This document shows positions 35,234 through 45,185 of a stretch of DNA of 64,000 bases, one piece after another. The DNA comes from Rhodopirellula halodulae. Its GTDB lineage: Bacteria > Planctomycetota > Planctomycetia > Pirellulales > Pirellulaceae. The stretch is taken from the NCBI RefSeq assembly GCF_020966775.1, contig NZ_JAJKFV010000029.1, positions 1,605,001-1,669,000 on the forward strand. Reading direction: 5' to 3'. Each line of letters starts with the position of its first letter. The first letter of the stretch is position 1. Under the pieces are notes generated by a model. It did not search any database, was not told the DNA's origin, and saw only the letters and a list, made by a program, of their open reading frames with translations. A program made the position numbers and the translations under genes.

Positions 35234-36751
35234 TCAGCGACGCGGACCCAAAACTTTGATGGAAAGGGTGCGTTCGTTATCACTTTGGTCGCTGACCTGA
35301 AGTTCAATCGACTCGTTGCCGTCGTTGAGTGTCAGATACGATGGGAAATTCAGACGAATCGGAAGCAGCGTCGATTCCCCGGGGGGAAGTGTTAGCTTGT
35401 CTTCATCGATGATCTCCACTTCGACTTCGTCGTGGAGTGAAGCGAGGTGGTAGGTCTGTTCTTCGCCGGTTCGATTGACCAAACGCACGTTGAACGCATT
35501 GGATACTTCTTTGGCTCCCATCAACGTGAAGGGAGCTCCACGGCCGCGAAGAATGCGTGCGTCGAATCCGCTCTTGCTCGAGATGGCCATTGCCAAACCG
35601 GAAAAGACGCCGACCAAGATGATCGGGTAGATGATGGTTCGCGCCCTTAGCAATTTCTTCGGTTTGCGTGCGATGGCATCCTGCGAACTGTATCGAATCA
35701 GTCCTAGTGGCTTGCCGACTTTTTTCATCACATCATCGCAGGCATCGATGCACTGGGTGCAGTTGATGCATTCCATCTGCAATCCATCACGAATGTCGAT
35801 GCCGGTTGGGCAAACCACCACGCACTGATGGCAATCCACACAGTCACCGGCAGGTTTGCCGCGAACGGTGTCTTGCCCGGATTGATCGTCGCGCGTTCGC
35901 TTGCCCTTGATGCGAGGCTCACCTCGCACAGGATCGTACGCCACGATTTTGGATTGCTCGTCCAGCATCACCGATTGGAACCGGCCATAAGGGCACGCAA
36001 TCAAGCAAAGTTGTTCGCGGAAGAACAGAAAATCAAACAGCATCAAACCGGTCGTGCCGGCCATGACCAGGAACGCGGATGGATGCTCGATGGGTGACGT
36101 GCGAACCCATTGCGCGAGACGCTCGGTTCCGACGAAGTAAGCCAAAAACGTGTGCGCCAGGAACATGCATAACAGCAAATAAACGCCAAACCGGGCAATT
36201 TGCCAAAGCGGGCTGACTCCTTGAGCGGGTTTGCCGCCTTTGCCCTTGGTGCCCTCAAAGAAACGGTCGATGGGCCGGAACAGGAATTCCATGTAAACCG
36301 TTTGAGGGCAAGCCCATCCGCACCACGCCCGTCCCGTGATCGCGGTGATGAGGACGATTGAAACAAAGACGCTGAGCATGAACAAAGCCAGCACCAACGT
36401 GTCGGTCGGATAGAAGGTCTTGCCCAAGATAGTGAATTCGCGGGCCGCGATATCCAGCAGGATCAGCGGCTTGCCATTCACCCGCAAATGAGGAATGGCA
36501 ACGAAAACCACCATCAAGACATAGGCGACAACACGCCGGCGTTTCCACCATTCGCCCATCGACAACTTGGGGTGGAGCCAACGGCGACTGCCATCGGCTT
36601 CCAGTGTGCTGAGCACGTGTTCCTCTGGTTCAAGCAGTGCTTCGCTGGCACCACTGGACGCGGATTCGCCCGCGTTCCCGTCACGATCCGCTGCGTAGCA
36701 CACCTTGCAATGAGTCGGTGAGACTTGTGGCAACGAAATTCGCCTGGACAT
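35234..36751 (-). CDS. ccoG: cbb3 oxidase accessory protein CcoG (FixG/RdxA)
   Basis: About 505 residues, multi-pass membrane iron-sulfur protein. Motifs: RAWCGWACPQTVYMEF, CLIACPYGRFQSVM, two 4Fe-4S sets CVDCHQCVVVCPTGID and CINCTQCIDACDDVM, then GLIRYSS and a C-terminal Ig-like domain (FNVRLVNRTGEEQTYHL). CcoG is a cupric reductase acting in Cu supply to cbb3 oxidase. The start at 36751 is the first Met of the frame that keeps the Cys-containing N terminus without an implausible extension. Confidence 0.94.
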   Translation of the reverse strand: MSRRISLPQVSPTHCKVCYAADRDGNAGESASSGASEALLEPEEHVLSTLEADGSRRWLHPKLSMGEWWKRRRVVAYVLMVVFVAIPHLRVNGKPLILLDIAAREFTILGKTFYPTDTLVLALFMLSVFVSIVLITAITGRAWCGWACPQTVYMEFLFRPIDRFFEGTKGKGGKPAQGVSPLWQIARFGVYLLLCMFLAHTFLAYFVGTERLAQWVRTSPIEHPSAFLVMAGTTGLMLFDFLFFREQLCLIACPYGRFQSVMLDEQSKIVAYDPVRGEPRIKGKRTRDDQSGQDTVRGKPAGDCVDCHQCVVVCPTGIDIRDGLQMECINCTQCIDACDDVMKKVGKPLGLIRYSSQDAIARKPKKLLRARTIIYPIILVGVFSGLAMAISSKSGFDARILRGRGAPFTLMGAKEVSNAFNVRLVNRTGEEQTYHLASLHDEVEVEIIDEDKLTLPPGESTLLPIRLNFPSYLTLNDGNESIELQVSDQSDNERTLSIKVLGPRR

Positions 36752-36761
36752 TGTGTTGGCT

Positions 36762-37379
36762 TTATTCTTCGGGGGTTTCTTCGTCTTCTTCAATGGGTTC
36801 GGGCCACGGAGGGATTTTGCCTCCCTCTGGACCGCGGCTGCTCTCGATGTTTTGGCCACGCAGGCTTGCCACGTATGCCGAAACCAAGACCACTTCGTTG
36901 GGGTGCAATCGATCCGACCATTTGGGCATCGCTCCACCACCGGCACCGTTGTTGACCACTTTCGCGATGTCTTCGATCGACTTCACGTTCTTGAAGTACT
37001 CATCGGTCAGGTTCGGGCCGACTTGGCCCTCGCCTTCACGACCGTGGCACGAGATGCAATTGGCTTTGAAGACAGATTGTCCAACGCGAACCCAGTTGGG
37101 TTTGTGCATGTAAGCGACCAGCGTTGGCTCAGTCGGTTTCAAGTCGCCAATCTCGGCGAATTGAAGTCGGGTATTCTCAGCCAAGGCGATGCCATAGGTA
37201 TCCTCCACTGAACGGCCGGATGCACCGCTGTGGTAGTAAAGGTAATAAAACGGGCTGAAGAAGATGGTTGCAATGAACAGCCATTTCCACCAACCCGGCA
37301 GTGGATTGTCGAATTCTTCAATCCCGTCGTAGGCGTGGTCGGTCTTCGGTGCGTTGTCGTAGTCGGTCAGTTGACTCAT
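36762..37379 (-). CDS. ccoP: cbb3 oxidase cytochrome c subunit CcoP (single heme)
   Basis: 205 residues. N-terminal CcoP signature YDGIEEFDNPLPGWWKWLFIATIFFSPFYYLYYH with one membrane helix, then one cytochrome c domain with CISCHG and axial Met in GGAMPKW. Classical CcoP has two heme c domains; here only one. The tail is Pro/Glu rich. Overlaps ccoQ by ATGA. Confidence 0.93.
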   Translation of the reverse strand: MSQLTDYDNAPKTDHAYDGIEEFDNPLPGWWKWLFIATIFFSPFYYLYYHSGASGRSVEDTYGIALAENTRLQFAEIGDLKPTEPTLVAYMHKPNWVRVGQSVFKANCISCHGREGEGQVGPNLTDEYFKNVKSIEDIAKVVNNGAGGGAMPKWSDRLHPNEVVLVSAYVASLRGQNIESSRGPEGGKIPPWPEPIEEDEETPEE

Positions 37380-37552
37380 TTTCGTGGGTCCTCCACTTCG
37401 TCGCTCAGTGGAATCGAAGCGAACCGATCGGATGCGTTTTTGGATAATCGAAGCGTGCCGTAAACCATCGCGCCGAATGCGGCGACGAAGAAGGCGAGTG
37501 CCAATTCAGCGAACGACGAATAGTCGAGTGCACTGACAAGATCTCGAATCAT
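37376..37552 (-). CDS. ccoQ: CcoQ-like small membrane subunit
   Basis: 58 residues, below most gene-finder cut-offs. One hydrophobic helix (FAELALAFFVAAFGAMVYGTL) followed by a charged tail (RLSKNASDRFASIPLSDEVEDPRK). Position between ccoNO and ccoP and the ATGA overlap with ccoP make CcoQ the obvious call, since CcoQ has little sequence conservation. Confidence 0.8.
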   Translation of the reverse strand: MIRDLVSALDYSSFAELALAFFVAAFGAMVYGTLRLSKNASDRFASIPLSDEVEDPRK

Positions 37553-37604
37553 GGTTTTCTGCGTTGGTAAGGTGACCGAGGAATCTACTCAAACTTAACG
37601 AGCA

Positions 37605-39995
37605 TCACGGGTGCGATGTCTCGTTCATTGCCAAGGCGTCCGACTGAGGCACGTCAGAATCCGTCGCGACCTCTTCATCTGATTCCGTCGCTTCCGCTTC
37701 GCCTTCGGTGGCTTCTGCAGAGTCTTCGGCGGGTTCCTCCGTGGCAAACAAGTCGACGCCCACCCGTTGCAAGTAAGCAATCAATGCGATGGCTTGCTTC
37801 TCGTAGGCTTTGGCGGGACCACCCTGAGCGACGATGTCAGCAGCGAGGTACTCGGCTTGTTTGTAGGCCACTTCGGCAGTGTTGTTCAATTCTTCGTCGG
37901 TGTACTCGGCACCAAGGAACGCGGCGGCCTTCACATGAGGTGCAATCGCGTCGTAGTTCATGTCCTCGGTCAGCAAGTGGCCGTAGGCGGGCATCACGCT
38001 TCCGGGCGAAACGTTTTCTGGATTCTCAAAGTGGGTCCAGTGCCAGAAACTGCTTTGCTTGCCACCTTCGCGAGCCAAGTCAGGCCCGATACGACGGCTG
38101 CCCCATTGGAAAGGCCGGTCGTAAACAAACTCGCCCGGTTTGCTGTATTCGCCATAGCGTTTGGTTTCGGAAACGATGGGGCGAATCATCTGCGAGTGGC
38201 AGTTGTAACAGCCTTCCGACACGAAAATGTGTCGCCCGGCAAGTTCCAGCGGAGTGTACGGTTTGACCGTGGCAATCGTTGGAACGTTGGAGCGGATCAA
38301 GAAGGTTGGAATCACCTCAAACAGGGTCGCAACGACCACGGCAATGGTGGTGAACACGGTGAAGCGAACGGGCAATCGTTCCCATCGCCGGTGCCAACCC
38401 ATTTGACTCCAAATGCTGACCTTTTTGCCTAGCTCGAGGACGGGTGCCTCTTCGATGGGGCTGGTGGCGGCTGGTGTGTGATCGGTGTACTGCTTGGTCA
38501 ATCGCGGAGCGGTGTGCACCGGATTTTCATACTCGGCAGGACGTGTCATCCAGGTTTGCAACGCATTCCAGCCCAGCATCAGCATGCCGCTGACATAAAG
38601 CAGGCCGCCGACAACTCGCAACCACCATAGTGGAACGATGTTCTGGGTGGTCTCGATGAAATCGGGATACATCAGGTGTCCCGTGTCATCCATGGCTCGC
38701 CACATCCAACCTTGCATCAGACCGGCGGCATAGATCGGAATGATGTACAGCAAAATGCCGATCGTTCCGGTCCAAAAGTGCAGACTGACCAATTTGTCGC
38801 TCCACATTTTGGTTTGGAACAAACGTGGCAGCAGCCAGTAAAGCATCCCAAACGTCATGAAGCCGTTCCAGCCCAACGCTCCGGAGTGCACGTGAGCGAT
38901 GGTCCAGTCCGTGTAGTGCGTGAAAGCATTGATCGATTTGATCGACAGCATCGGTCCTTCGAAGGTGCTCATCCCGTAGAAGGTCACACCCACGACAAAG
39001 AACTTCAAAACCGGGTCGGCCGCGACTTTGTGCCAGGCACCACGCAGGGTCAAAAGACCATTGATCATTCCGCCCCAACTGGGCATCCATAGCATCAGGC
39101 TGAAGAGCATCCCCAGCGTGCTGGCCCATTCAGGCAGAGCGGTGTAGTGAAGGTGGTGAGGACCGGCCCAGATGTAAATGAACACCAAGGACCAAAAGTG
39201 AATGATGCTGAGCTTGTAGCTGAAAACGGGACGCTCGGCTGCTTTGGGAAGGAAGTAATACATCAGTCCCAGGAACGGCGTGGTCAAGAAAAACGCCACC
39301 GCGTTGTGGCCGTACCACCACTGCATGAACGCGTCCTGCACGCCAGCGTAAACGCTGTATCCCTTGAACCATCCGGCAGGAATCACCAGGTTGTTGAACA
39401 CGTGTAGCAAAGCCACCGTGACGATCGTTGCGATGTAAAACCACAGCGCGACATACATGTGTCGTTCACGACGCTTGATCAGCGTCATCAGGAAGTTGCC
39501 GCCGAAGATGAACAACCAAACCACGGCGATCAGAATGTCGATTGGCCATTCCAATTCGGCGTATTCGCGGCTTTGCGTGATGCCCAAAGGCAACGTGACC
39601 GCCGCGAGCACGATGACGAGTTGCCATCCCCAAAAGTGGAGGCGACTCAGGACGTCGCTCCACATGCGAGCTTTGCAAAGACGTTGGGTGCTGTAGTACA
39701 CCGCCGCGAAAATGCCGTTGCCGGCGAAGGCAAAGATGGCGGCATTGGTGTGCAACGGACGCAGTCGAGCGAAGGAAAACCAAGGCAGTCCGCCGGTGAC
39801 CCATGGGATGACCAAAATCACCGCGACGATCAGTCCGACGAGCGTTGCCACAATGCCCCAAAAGATGGTGGCTGTGGCGAACAGACGCACGATTCCGTCG
39901 TCATATTGAAACTGTTCCAGACGGACTTCTTCTGTGCCGGAGTCCGATGACATGGCCGAGTCGCCATGACTGTTGGTCGACGTCGCAGTCGCCAT
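37605..39995 (-). CDS. ccoNO: Fused cbb3 oxidase subunits CcoN-CcoO
   Basis: About 796 residues. N-terminal ~480 residues are CcoN with heme/CuB ligand segments RPLHTNAAIFAF, WWYGHNAVAFF, GPHHLHYT and HVHSGALGWNG. After a linker (HTPAATSPIEEAPVLEL) a CcoO-like part follows: one membrane helix and a heme c site CYNCHSQMIRP, with WGSRRIGPDL and GSVMPAY (axial Met). The C-terminal tail is very Glu/Ala/Thr-rich. Fusion joins catalytic and electron-entry subunits. The ATG at 39995 has GAGGA 6-7 bases upstream, favouring it over the upstream Met. Confidence 0.95.
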   Translation of the reverse strand: MATATSTNSHGDSAMSSDSGTEEVRLEQFQYDDGIVRLFATATIFWGIVATLVGLIVAVILVIPWVTGGLPWFSFARLRPLHTNAAIFAFAGNGIFAAVYYSTQRLCKARMWSDVLSRLHFWGWQLVIVLAAVTLPLGITQSREYAELEWPIDILIAVVWLFIFGGNFLMTLIKRRERHMYVALWFYIATIVTVALLHVFNNLVIPAGWFKGYSVYAGVQDAFMQWWYGHNAVAFFLTTPFLGLMYYFLPKAAERPVFSYKLSIIHFWSLVFIYIWAGPHHLHYTALPEWASTLGMLFSLMLWMPSWGGMINGLLTLRGAWHKVAADPVLKFFVVGVTFYGMSTFEGPMLSIKSINAFTHYTDWTIAHVHSGALGWNGFMTFGMLYWLLPRLFQTKMWSDKLVSLHFWTGTIGILLYIIPIYAAGLMQGWMWRAMDDTGHLMYPDFIETTQNIVPLWWLRVVGGLLYVSGMLMLGWNALQTWMTRPAEYENPVHTAPRLTKQYTDHTPAATSPIEEAPVLELGKKVSIWSQMGWHRRWERLPVRFTVFTTIAVVVATLFEVIPTFLIRSNVPTIATVKPYTPLELAGRHIFVSEGCYNCHSQMIRPIVSETKRYGEYSKPGEFVYDRPFQWGSRRIGPDLAREGGKQSSFWHWTHFENPENVSPGSVMPAYGHLLTEDMNYDAIAPHVKAAAFLGAEYTDEELNNTAEVAYKQAEYLAADIVAQGGPAKAYEKQAIALIAYLQRVGVDLFATEEPAEDSAEATEGEAEATESDEEVATDSDVPQSDALAMNETSHP

Positions 39996-40330
39996 TTTTT
40001 TCCTCAAATTTCCGTAGTTGAACAGCATTCAAACACGAACGCGACGATCCAGTAAACGAACAGATCGCTGCAGGTTCAGGTGATCTTCGAAGGCCACAGT
40101 GAATAGGGCATCTCACCTGCCTTCATTAAAAACTCACTCGTCTCAAAAACCCATACCAGCACCTGTAGAATTCGTTCAAAGCGACATTACGCCACGGATT
40201 CTGACTTCGCAGTGGTGTCGATGGAATGACTGGATGAGATGAGTGAACGGCGGCATGCCGCCGCGGGTTTTGTAACACAAATTGTTTGTCCAAACTTGAG
40301 CGGAAGCCCATGTTCAGATTTGAATCAAAC
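39996..40330. other. Promoter region of the cco operon
   Basis: 335 bp between ccoNO and the rpoD terminator, no supportable gene. It contains a 16-bp perfect palindrome at 40248-40263. I searched for an FNR/Anr box (TTGAT-N4-ATCAA) and saw none. Confidence 0.5.
40248..40263. promoter_or_regulatory. 16-bp perfect palindrome upstream of the cco operon
   Basis: CGGCGGCATGCCGCCG. Its core GGCGGCATGCCG recurs at 20006-20017 upstream of the opgH operon. May be an operator, or a chance GC-rich palindrome. Confidence 0.35.
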
Positions 40331-40379
40331 AAAAAAGCCTTCGGCAAATCTGTCGACTGATCGACGATTCGCCAAAGGC
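40331..40379 (-). terminator. Strong intrinsic terminator after rpoD
   Basis: On the minus strand a 14-bp stem (40366-40379 with 40337-40350, two G-U wobbles) encloses a second 5-bp stem GTCGA/TCGAC; six T residues follow. It ends rpoD transcription 47 bp past the stop. Confidence 0.92.
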
Positions 40380-40425
40380 CGTTGAAATTTCACCGCGCCT
40401 GCTTTTCGCGAGCGAGGTCGGCTTG

Positions 40426-42141
40426 TTAAGCGGCGGGTTTCAGGTAAGACGAAAGGCGTTCCGCGCGAGAAGGGCTTTGCATTTTCGCAACCGCCTTGGC
40501 CTCGATCTGACGAACGCGTTCCCGAGTCACTTTGAAGATGCGGCCGCACTCCTCCAACGTGTAGCTGTAGCCATCAACCAGACCGTATCGCAAACGAATG
40601 ATTTCACGTTCGCGGAAGGTCAGCGTTTTCAGCAGTTCGTCAATCTTGTTGCGAAGCATTCCGCTGGCAGCGATCCGCACGGGGTTGTCGGTTTCGCTGT
40701 CCTGCACGAATTCACCAAAGCTGCTGTCTTCTCCTTCGCCGACCGGACGGTCCAAGCTGACAGGGTGACGACCAATGTCCATCACGCGACGGACTTCTTC
40801 CAACGGCACGCCCGTCGCTTCTGAGATGTCTTCGTAGGTGGGTTCTCGGCGAAGCGTTTGCGTCAAACGTTTTTGTGCTTGGCGAAGTTTGCTGAGCACA
40901 TCGATCATGTGAACGGGGATGCGGATCGTGCGAGCTTGGTCCGCGATGGCTCGCGTGATCGCTTGACGAATCCACCAGGTTGCGTAGGTGCTGAATTTAA
41001 AACCGCGGCGATATTCGTACTTGTCGACGGCTCGCATCAAGCCTGTGTTGCCTTCTTGGATCAGATCCAAGAACGACAAGCCACGGTTGCGATACTTTTT
41101 CGCGATCGAAACGACCAAACGCAGGTTGCCCGCACTGAGTTCTCGCTTGGTGGCTTCGTACTGATCGAAGTGACGGCGAACCTTGGTCATGCGGTTTCGC
41201 AAACTGGTTGGGCTTTCCTGAGTGACCAACATCAACTCGCGAAGTTCTTGGCGAAGGTCGGCTGCTTCGTCGCGGCTCATCGCGTCATTGCCCAGTTCGG
41301 CCAATCGTTCGCGGATGAAGGTCATGCGGCCGGAGATCTTTTCCAGTTGATGCAGCAACGGCGTCACGCGGCGGCTTCGCAATGACAATTCTTCGACCAA
41401 TTCCAAGCACTTGCGACGGCGACGCAGGAACTGCTTGCGGACTTCGGCTTTCAAGCGAGGCGAAGCACTGCGACGAACCAGGATGTCGAAGTCCGCTTTG
41501 TTTTTCGCGATCAGGTCATTCAGCGTTCGCAAGTTGTGCGGCATGCGCTGCGAGATTTGTTCCTTGGTCAATTGTTCGGTCAAGGAGACTTTGATCGTGC
41601 GGTCAAATGGCAGCTCGCCGGAGTGCACGCGGTGCAGTGTGTCGACCGTGGCTCGCAGGGCGTAGTCGGTTTCTAACAACGCGCGACGATATTGCTTGCG
41701 GGTGATTTCGATTTTCTTCGCCAGGGCGATCTCTTCCTCGCGTGACAGCAAAGGAATCTCGGCCATTTGGCTGAGGTACATGCGAATGGGGTCTTCGCTG
41801 GCTTTGGGAAGATCGGCCGACAGGCTTTGCGAAGCGGCTTCGTTCGCCAAGGCTTGTTCAGGAGTTTCTTCGTCGACGCCGATGGTGTCGGCTGCCATCT
41901 CGAGAGAACGCAATCCGCGAACGTTGGGTGATGGGCGGCGGGCGGCTGCATCGCGGGCCTTCTTTTCAGAGGCTTCGATCAGCTGGATGCCGCGGTTCTC
42001 AAGAGCCAAGAGAAGGGAGTTGAGCTTCTCTGGGTTGACGTCTTCGTCGGGCAGGTATGCGTTGACTTCATCGTAAGTGAGGAAACCGTCCTTGGTTCCG
42101 CGGGCGATGAGTTGCGAAAGATCTTGGTCCATCAATTGCAT
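40426..42141 (-). CDS. rpoD: RNA polymerase primary sigma factor RpoD (sigma-70)
   Basis: 571 residues. Region 1.1-like start ([22 protein letters not shown]), region 1.2 ([29 protein letters not shown]), region 2 ([61 protein letters not shown]), regions 3 and 4 ([38 protein letters not shown]). A perfect AGGAGG lies 9 bases before the ATG. The usual C-terminal LRHPSRSRKL is replaced by [16 protein letters not shown]. Followed by a strong terminator; dnaG upstream on the same strand recalls the dnaG-rpoD macromolecular synthesis pair. Confidence 0.96.
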   Translation of the reverse strand: MQLMDQDLSQLIARGTKDGFLTYDEVNAYLPDEDVNPEKLNSLLLALENRGIQLIEASEKKARDAAARRPSPNVRGLRSLEMAADTIGVDEETPEQALANEAASQSLSADLPKASEDPIRMYLSQMAEIPLLSREEEIALAKKIEITRKQYRRALLETDYALRATVDTLHRVHSGELPFDRTIKVSLTEQLTKEQISQRMPHNLRTLNDLIAKNKADFDILVRRSASPRLKAEVRKQFLRRRRKCLELVEELSLRSRRVTPLLHQLEKISGRMTFIRERLAELGNDAMSRDEAADLRQELRELMLVTQESPTSLRNRMTKVRRHFDQYEATKRELSAGNLRLVVSIAKKYRNRGLSFLDLIQEGNTGLMRAVDKYEYRRGFKFSTYATWWIRQAITRAIADQARTIRIPVHMIDVLSKLRQAQKRLTQTLRREPTYEDISEATGVPLEEVRRVMDIGRHPVSLDRPVGEGEDSSFGEFVQDSETDNPVRIAASGMLRNKIDELLKTLTFREREIIRLRYGLVDGYSYTLEECGRIFKVTRERVRQIEAKAVAKMQSPSRAERLSSYLKPAA

Positions 42142-42348
42142 CGGAAAAACCTCCTGTTATGGGTCGCGTTCCTTCATGGAACGGTCAGCCAAACTGATGT
42201 TTGCGGGAACCTGAATCACGTGATTCAGTTCAGCTTGGCTGTGGGTGTTGTGTTTGAACTCGTTTCAAATGCGATCCGTCCTGGATCGCGTCACATCGGG
42301 TTGCTCGGTGGCAAAATGCTCGGCAGCAATGGCTCCTATGTCGATTCC

Positions 42349-44445
42349 CTAACGGGGCGTTTGACGAATGCGTTCGGCGGCAAAAAGTTGTTCCAGCATC
42401 GCGAGCTCTTCGTCTTCGGGCAAGGATGCGGATTGAAGTTTTTGGATTTGACGTGACTTCTCGGCGTCAAATTCTCGTTCACGAAATCGTGTCAGGATCG
42501 CGGTGTATCGTACGTGTGGCGGTTCCAAAACGTGGCCAGCGCGGCGCTCGATGCGTTCCTGCAGATTGATGATTTGATTTTTCAAAAAATCGTTTTCGAG
42601 CAGGACAAGCACGGAAGCGGCATCCAGGTCGCGTCCGTCGAGATCCAGATCTTGGTAGGCGGACAACAACATCTTGGCAGTGTTGGATTGCAGCCACGAC
42701 GCGTCGATGGACTCAACCGCCATCGCGGCCACTTCGGGTGATTCGATCAGGATCTCGAACAGCTCGCGTTCCACACCGCTCAGCCCGTTGCCTTGAGGTT
42801 GTTCGTCGCGTGCGTTGCCGCCTGCTCCCTGCCGCCCTGGGCTGGCAACGTGCGGAGCCGGGCTATCAAATCCAGACACATCCGGTGCGAAGCCATCGTC
42901 GATGCCGAACATGGATGCGTCTTCCATCGCGGCCTGGCTGAACGGATCGAAGTCATCCGATGGTGCGAGTGCCTGCGGTGAGGAGGGTGCAGCGGGGCGG
43001 CCGGAAGGTGATGCTGGCGAGGCGGGTTTGGATTGACGATAGCGAGCCTGTTTGCGTTCGCGTTCGGCCTGTTCCTGACGCAGTGTTTCGAGGTGACGTT
43101 GCAAACGCTCGGTGGGAAGTTCGAACGTGTGGCTCATGCGAACCAGCAACTGGTCGATCTTCAGGCTCGCCTTGTCGCTTTTGGGTGGGGTCTTGGCCAA
43201 TACGCCAAGCATGGAATTGATCGCGGTTGTGACGCGGTGCGTGTCGCGGGTGACGTCGACGCCCTCGGTCAAGCGATTGAGTTTGTGGTCCATCGCGTCG
43301 GGAGCCTGCCTTGCCATGTCCAACAGCTCGCCAGCGGAGTGGGCCGACAGGAAGTCCGCCGGGTCCAGCCCATCCGGGAGCGTCAGAATCCGCAAGTCGG
43401 CGTCCGCCGTGACGAACAGTTCCAGGACTTCTTCGGCTCGACGTTTTCCAGCTTCATCGCCGTCCAGCACCAACACGACGCGGTTCACGAATCGTTTGAG
43501 GACTCGGACGTGCGAGGCGGTCAGGGCGGTGCCCAGGACAGCGACGCTGTTTTCGATTCCGGCCATCCGGGTTGCAACAACGTCGGTGTAGCCTTCCATC
43601 ACCAACGCTTCGTCGGCGTGGCGCATGGCATCGCGTGCCAGGTGCAATCCGTACAGCTCGTTGGATTTGCGAAACAGAAGGGTCTCTGGACCATTGATGT
43701 ATTTGGCACCGCCTTTGGATCCGTCACCTTTGGCGGCGGCGATGCGATCCGCGATGGCGGGAATGATTCGTCCGCCCAACGAGATCGGTTGGCCTTGAGC
43801 GTTGTCGATGGGGAACATTAGCCGGCCACGGTAGCGGTCATAGCAACCCGATTTGCCTTCACGGCCGATCGCGACTCCCGCGGCTTGTGCGACTGCTTCG
43901 GAAAAGTGGTTGCGGCGAAGCAAGTTGACCGCGAAGTCCCACGAGTCGGGGGCAAATCCAATGCGGAATCGTTCTCGGTTGGCGTCGTCCACGCCACGGC
44001 TGGCCAAATAGTCGCGAGCCAATTTCGCGTCGTCGGATTTGCCTTCCGCCAACTCGTCAAAGTACGCCTTGGCGACCAGTTCGATCGCCTTCATCAGCGT
44101 GGTTTTGTCGTCGGGGCTGCCCGGTTGTGTTTTTGGGCCGCGGTTGAATTCAGGAATCTCGATGCCAGCGCGTTCGGCCAAGCTTCTGAGGGCGGTCGGG
44201 AAATCAACGCCTTCTCGCTGCATCACAAAGCTGAAGATGTCTCCCCCGATGTCGCAAACCCAGCATTTCCAAGATTGGCGTTCTTGGTTGACCGTCATCG
44301 ACGGACGCGTATCGTTGTGGAATGGGCAGCGGGCAACGAAGTGACGGCCCTGCGGACGCAATTCCAGATCGTGCCCGATGACATCCACGATGTCGGTCGC
44401 AGCTCGAACTCGCTCTTTGACGTCGAAGTCCGTCGAAGGGGACAA
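42349..44445 (-). CDS. dnaG: DNA primase DnaG
   Basis: About 698 residues. CHC2 zinc finger C40-x2-H43 ... C61-x2-C64, then the TOPRIM core (ALVMEGYTDVVATRMAGIENSVAVLG, VVLVLDGDEAGKRRAEE) and a C-terminal helicase-interacting part after a Pro/Ala/Ser-rich linker. I chose a TTG at 44445 because AGGAG lies 7 bases upstream and it places DFDVKERVRAATDIVDVIG at the N terminus as in other primases; an ATG at 44619 would add 58 residues. Makes RNA primers at the fork. Confidence 0.93.
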   Translation of the reverse strand: MSPSTDFDVKERVRAATDIVDVIGHDLELRPQGRHFVARCPFHNDTRPSMTVNQERQSWKCWVCDIGGDIFSFVMQREGVDFPTALRSLAERAGIEIPEFNRGPKTQPGSPDDKTTLMKAIELVAKAYFDELAEGKSDDAKLARDYLASRGVDDANRERFRIGFAPDSWDFAVNLLRRNHFSEAVAQAAGVAIGREGKSGCYDRYRGRLMFPIDNAQGQPISLGGRIIPAIADRIAAAKGDGSKGGAKYINGPETLLFRKSNELYGLHLARDAMRHADEALVMEGYTDVVATRMAGIENSVAVLGTALTASHVRVLKRFVNRVVLVLDGDEAGKRRAEEVLELFVTADADLRILTLPDGLDPADFLSAHSAGELLDMARQAPDAMDHKLNRLTEGVDVTRDTHRVTTAINSMLGVLAKTPPKSDKASLKIDQLLVRMSHTFELPTERLQRHLETLRQEQAERERKQARYRQSKPASPASPSGRPAAPSSPQALAPSDDFDPFSQAAMEDASMFGIDDGFAPDVSGFDSPAPHVASPGRQGAGGNARDEQPQGNGLSGVERELFEILIESPEVAAMAVESIDASWLQSNTAKMLLSAYQDLDLDGRDLDAASVLVLLENDFLKNQIINLQERIERRAGHVLEPPHVRYTAILTRFREREFDAEKSRQIQKLQSASLPEDEELAMLEQLFAAERIRQTPR

Positions 44446-45185
44446 ACGAACGCTCCTGTCAAAAACGCTGTATGGACGGTCTTGCAACCATTCACCAGCA
44501 CGAACGCGGGGGACATCCTTTTCAGAAACGACATGCGGCGGGCAAGTCGAGCAAGATTTTCCTTGCTGGCTTGTCAACGGCTGCCGATCCAAATCGGATG
44601 CGGTCAGTGGATCGGTCAACCCGGCTCCGCGACTGCGAAGTGATCGTCACTCTTCCTGAGCGACCGGTCGGCTCATCGATTTGCCTGGGTGCATGGCGAG
44701 AAGTCGCACTGAACTCGAGCAAAGCGGAGCAAACCGAGGCAAATTTCGATCCGGTTTACATCCCTGTAGCGTAGTGTGTCAGCCGCGTTGGGTGGATTTC
44801 CCGAGTGGCAGGCTGCCCGCTCCGTTACAAGCATGTGAGAAGTTTGCTGCGGTTTCACGGTCACGTCAATAGCAATCCTGTTTGAAAATGGATGGCCGGA
44901 AAAAGTGCGGAAAGCCTCTGAATGTTGGGGATTTGATTGCCGCAAAAAGGGGCATCGGAAGATGGGAGGCTCTCCGCTACCTTGGCCCGGTATTCAAAAT
45001 TGGCCCAGTATTCAATCTTGGCACCATGTTGAATTCGCTTCAGCACCAAACGATCTTGATGCACGCGCGGCGGAGCAATCCGATGACACCGCATTGGTTT
45101 GTTGTTGATCGTTTTCAGTCGCTCGCTGAGTTCGTTCCTCTTCGCTAGACACCTCTTTCGACCGGAGCATTTCGGTTCATCTTTC
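44446..45185. other. 740-bp divergent intergenic region
   Basis: No supportable gene. It holds an 18-bp imperfect tandem repeat (44982-45017) and, near 44790-44835, a stretch resembling half of a class II tRNA D-arm that does not fold into a complete tRNA. It must contain promoters for dnaG and the ABC permeases. Confidence 0.45.
44982..45017. repeat. 18-bp imperfect tandem duplication
   Basis: TTGGCCCGGTATTCAAAA and TTGGCCCAGTATTCAATC, with the start of a third copy (TTGGCACC). Upstream of the ABC permease genes. Confidence 0.85.

Noticed and set aside
39996-40330. FNR/Anr-type box expected upstream of the cco operon
   Set aside because: Searched by eye for TTGAT-N4-ATCAA; no match close enough to report.
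44790-44840. tRNA-like stretch (CCGAGTGGCAGGCTGCCCGCTCCG)
   Set aside because: Resembles a class II tRNA D-arm but no acceptor stem, anticodon arm or T-arm can be formed around it.
44882-45148. Plus-strand 88-codon ORF upstream of the ABC permeases
   Set aside because: It spans the 18-bp tandem repeat, lacks a ribosome site and has no recognisable features.
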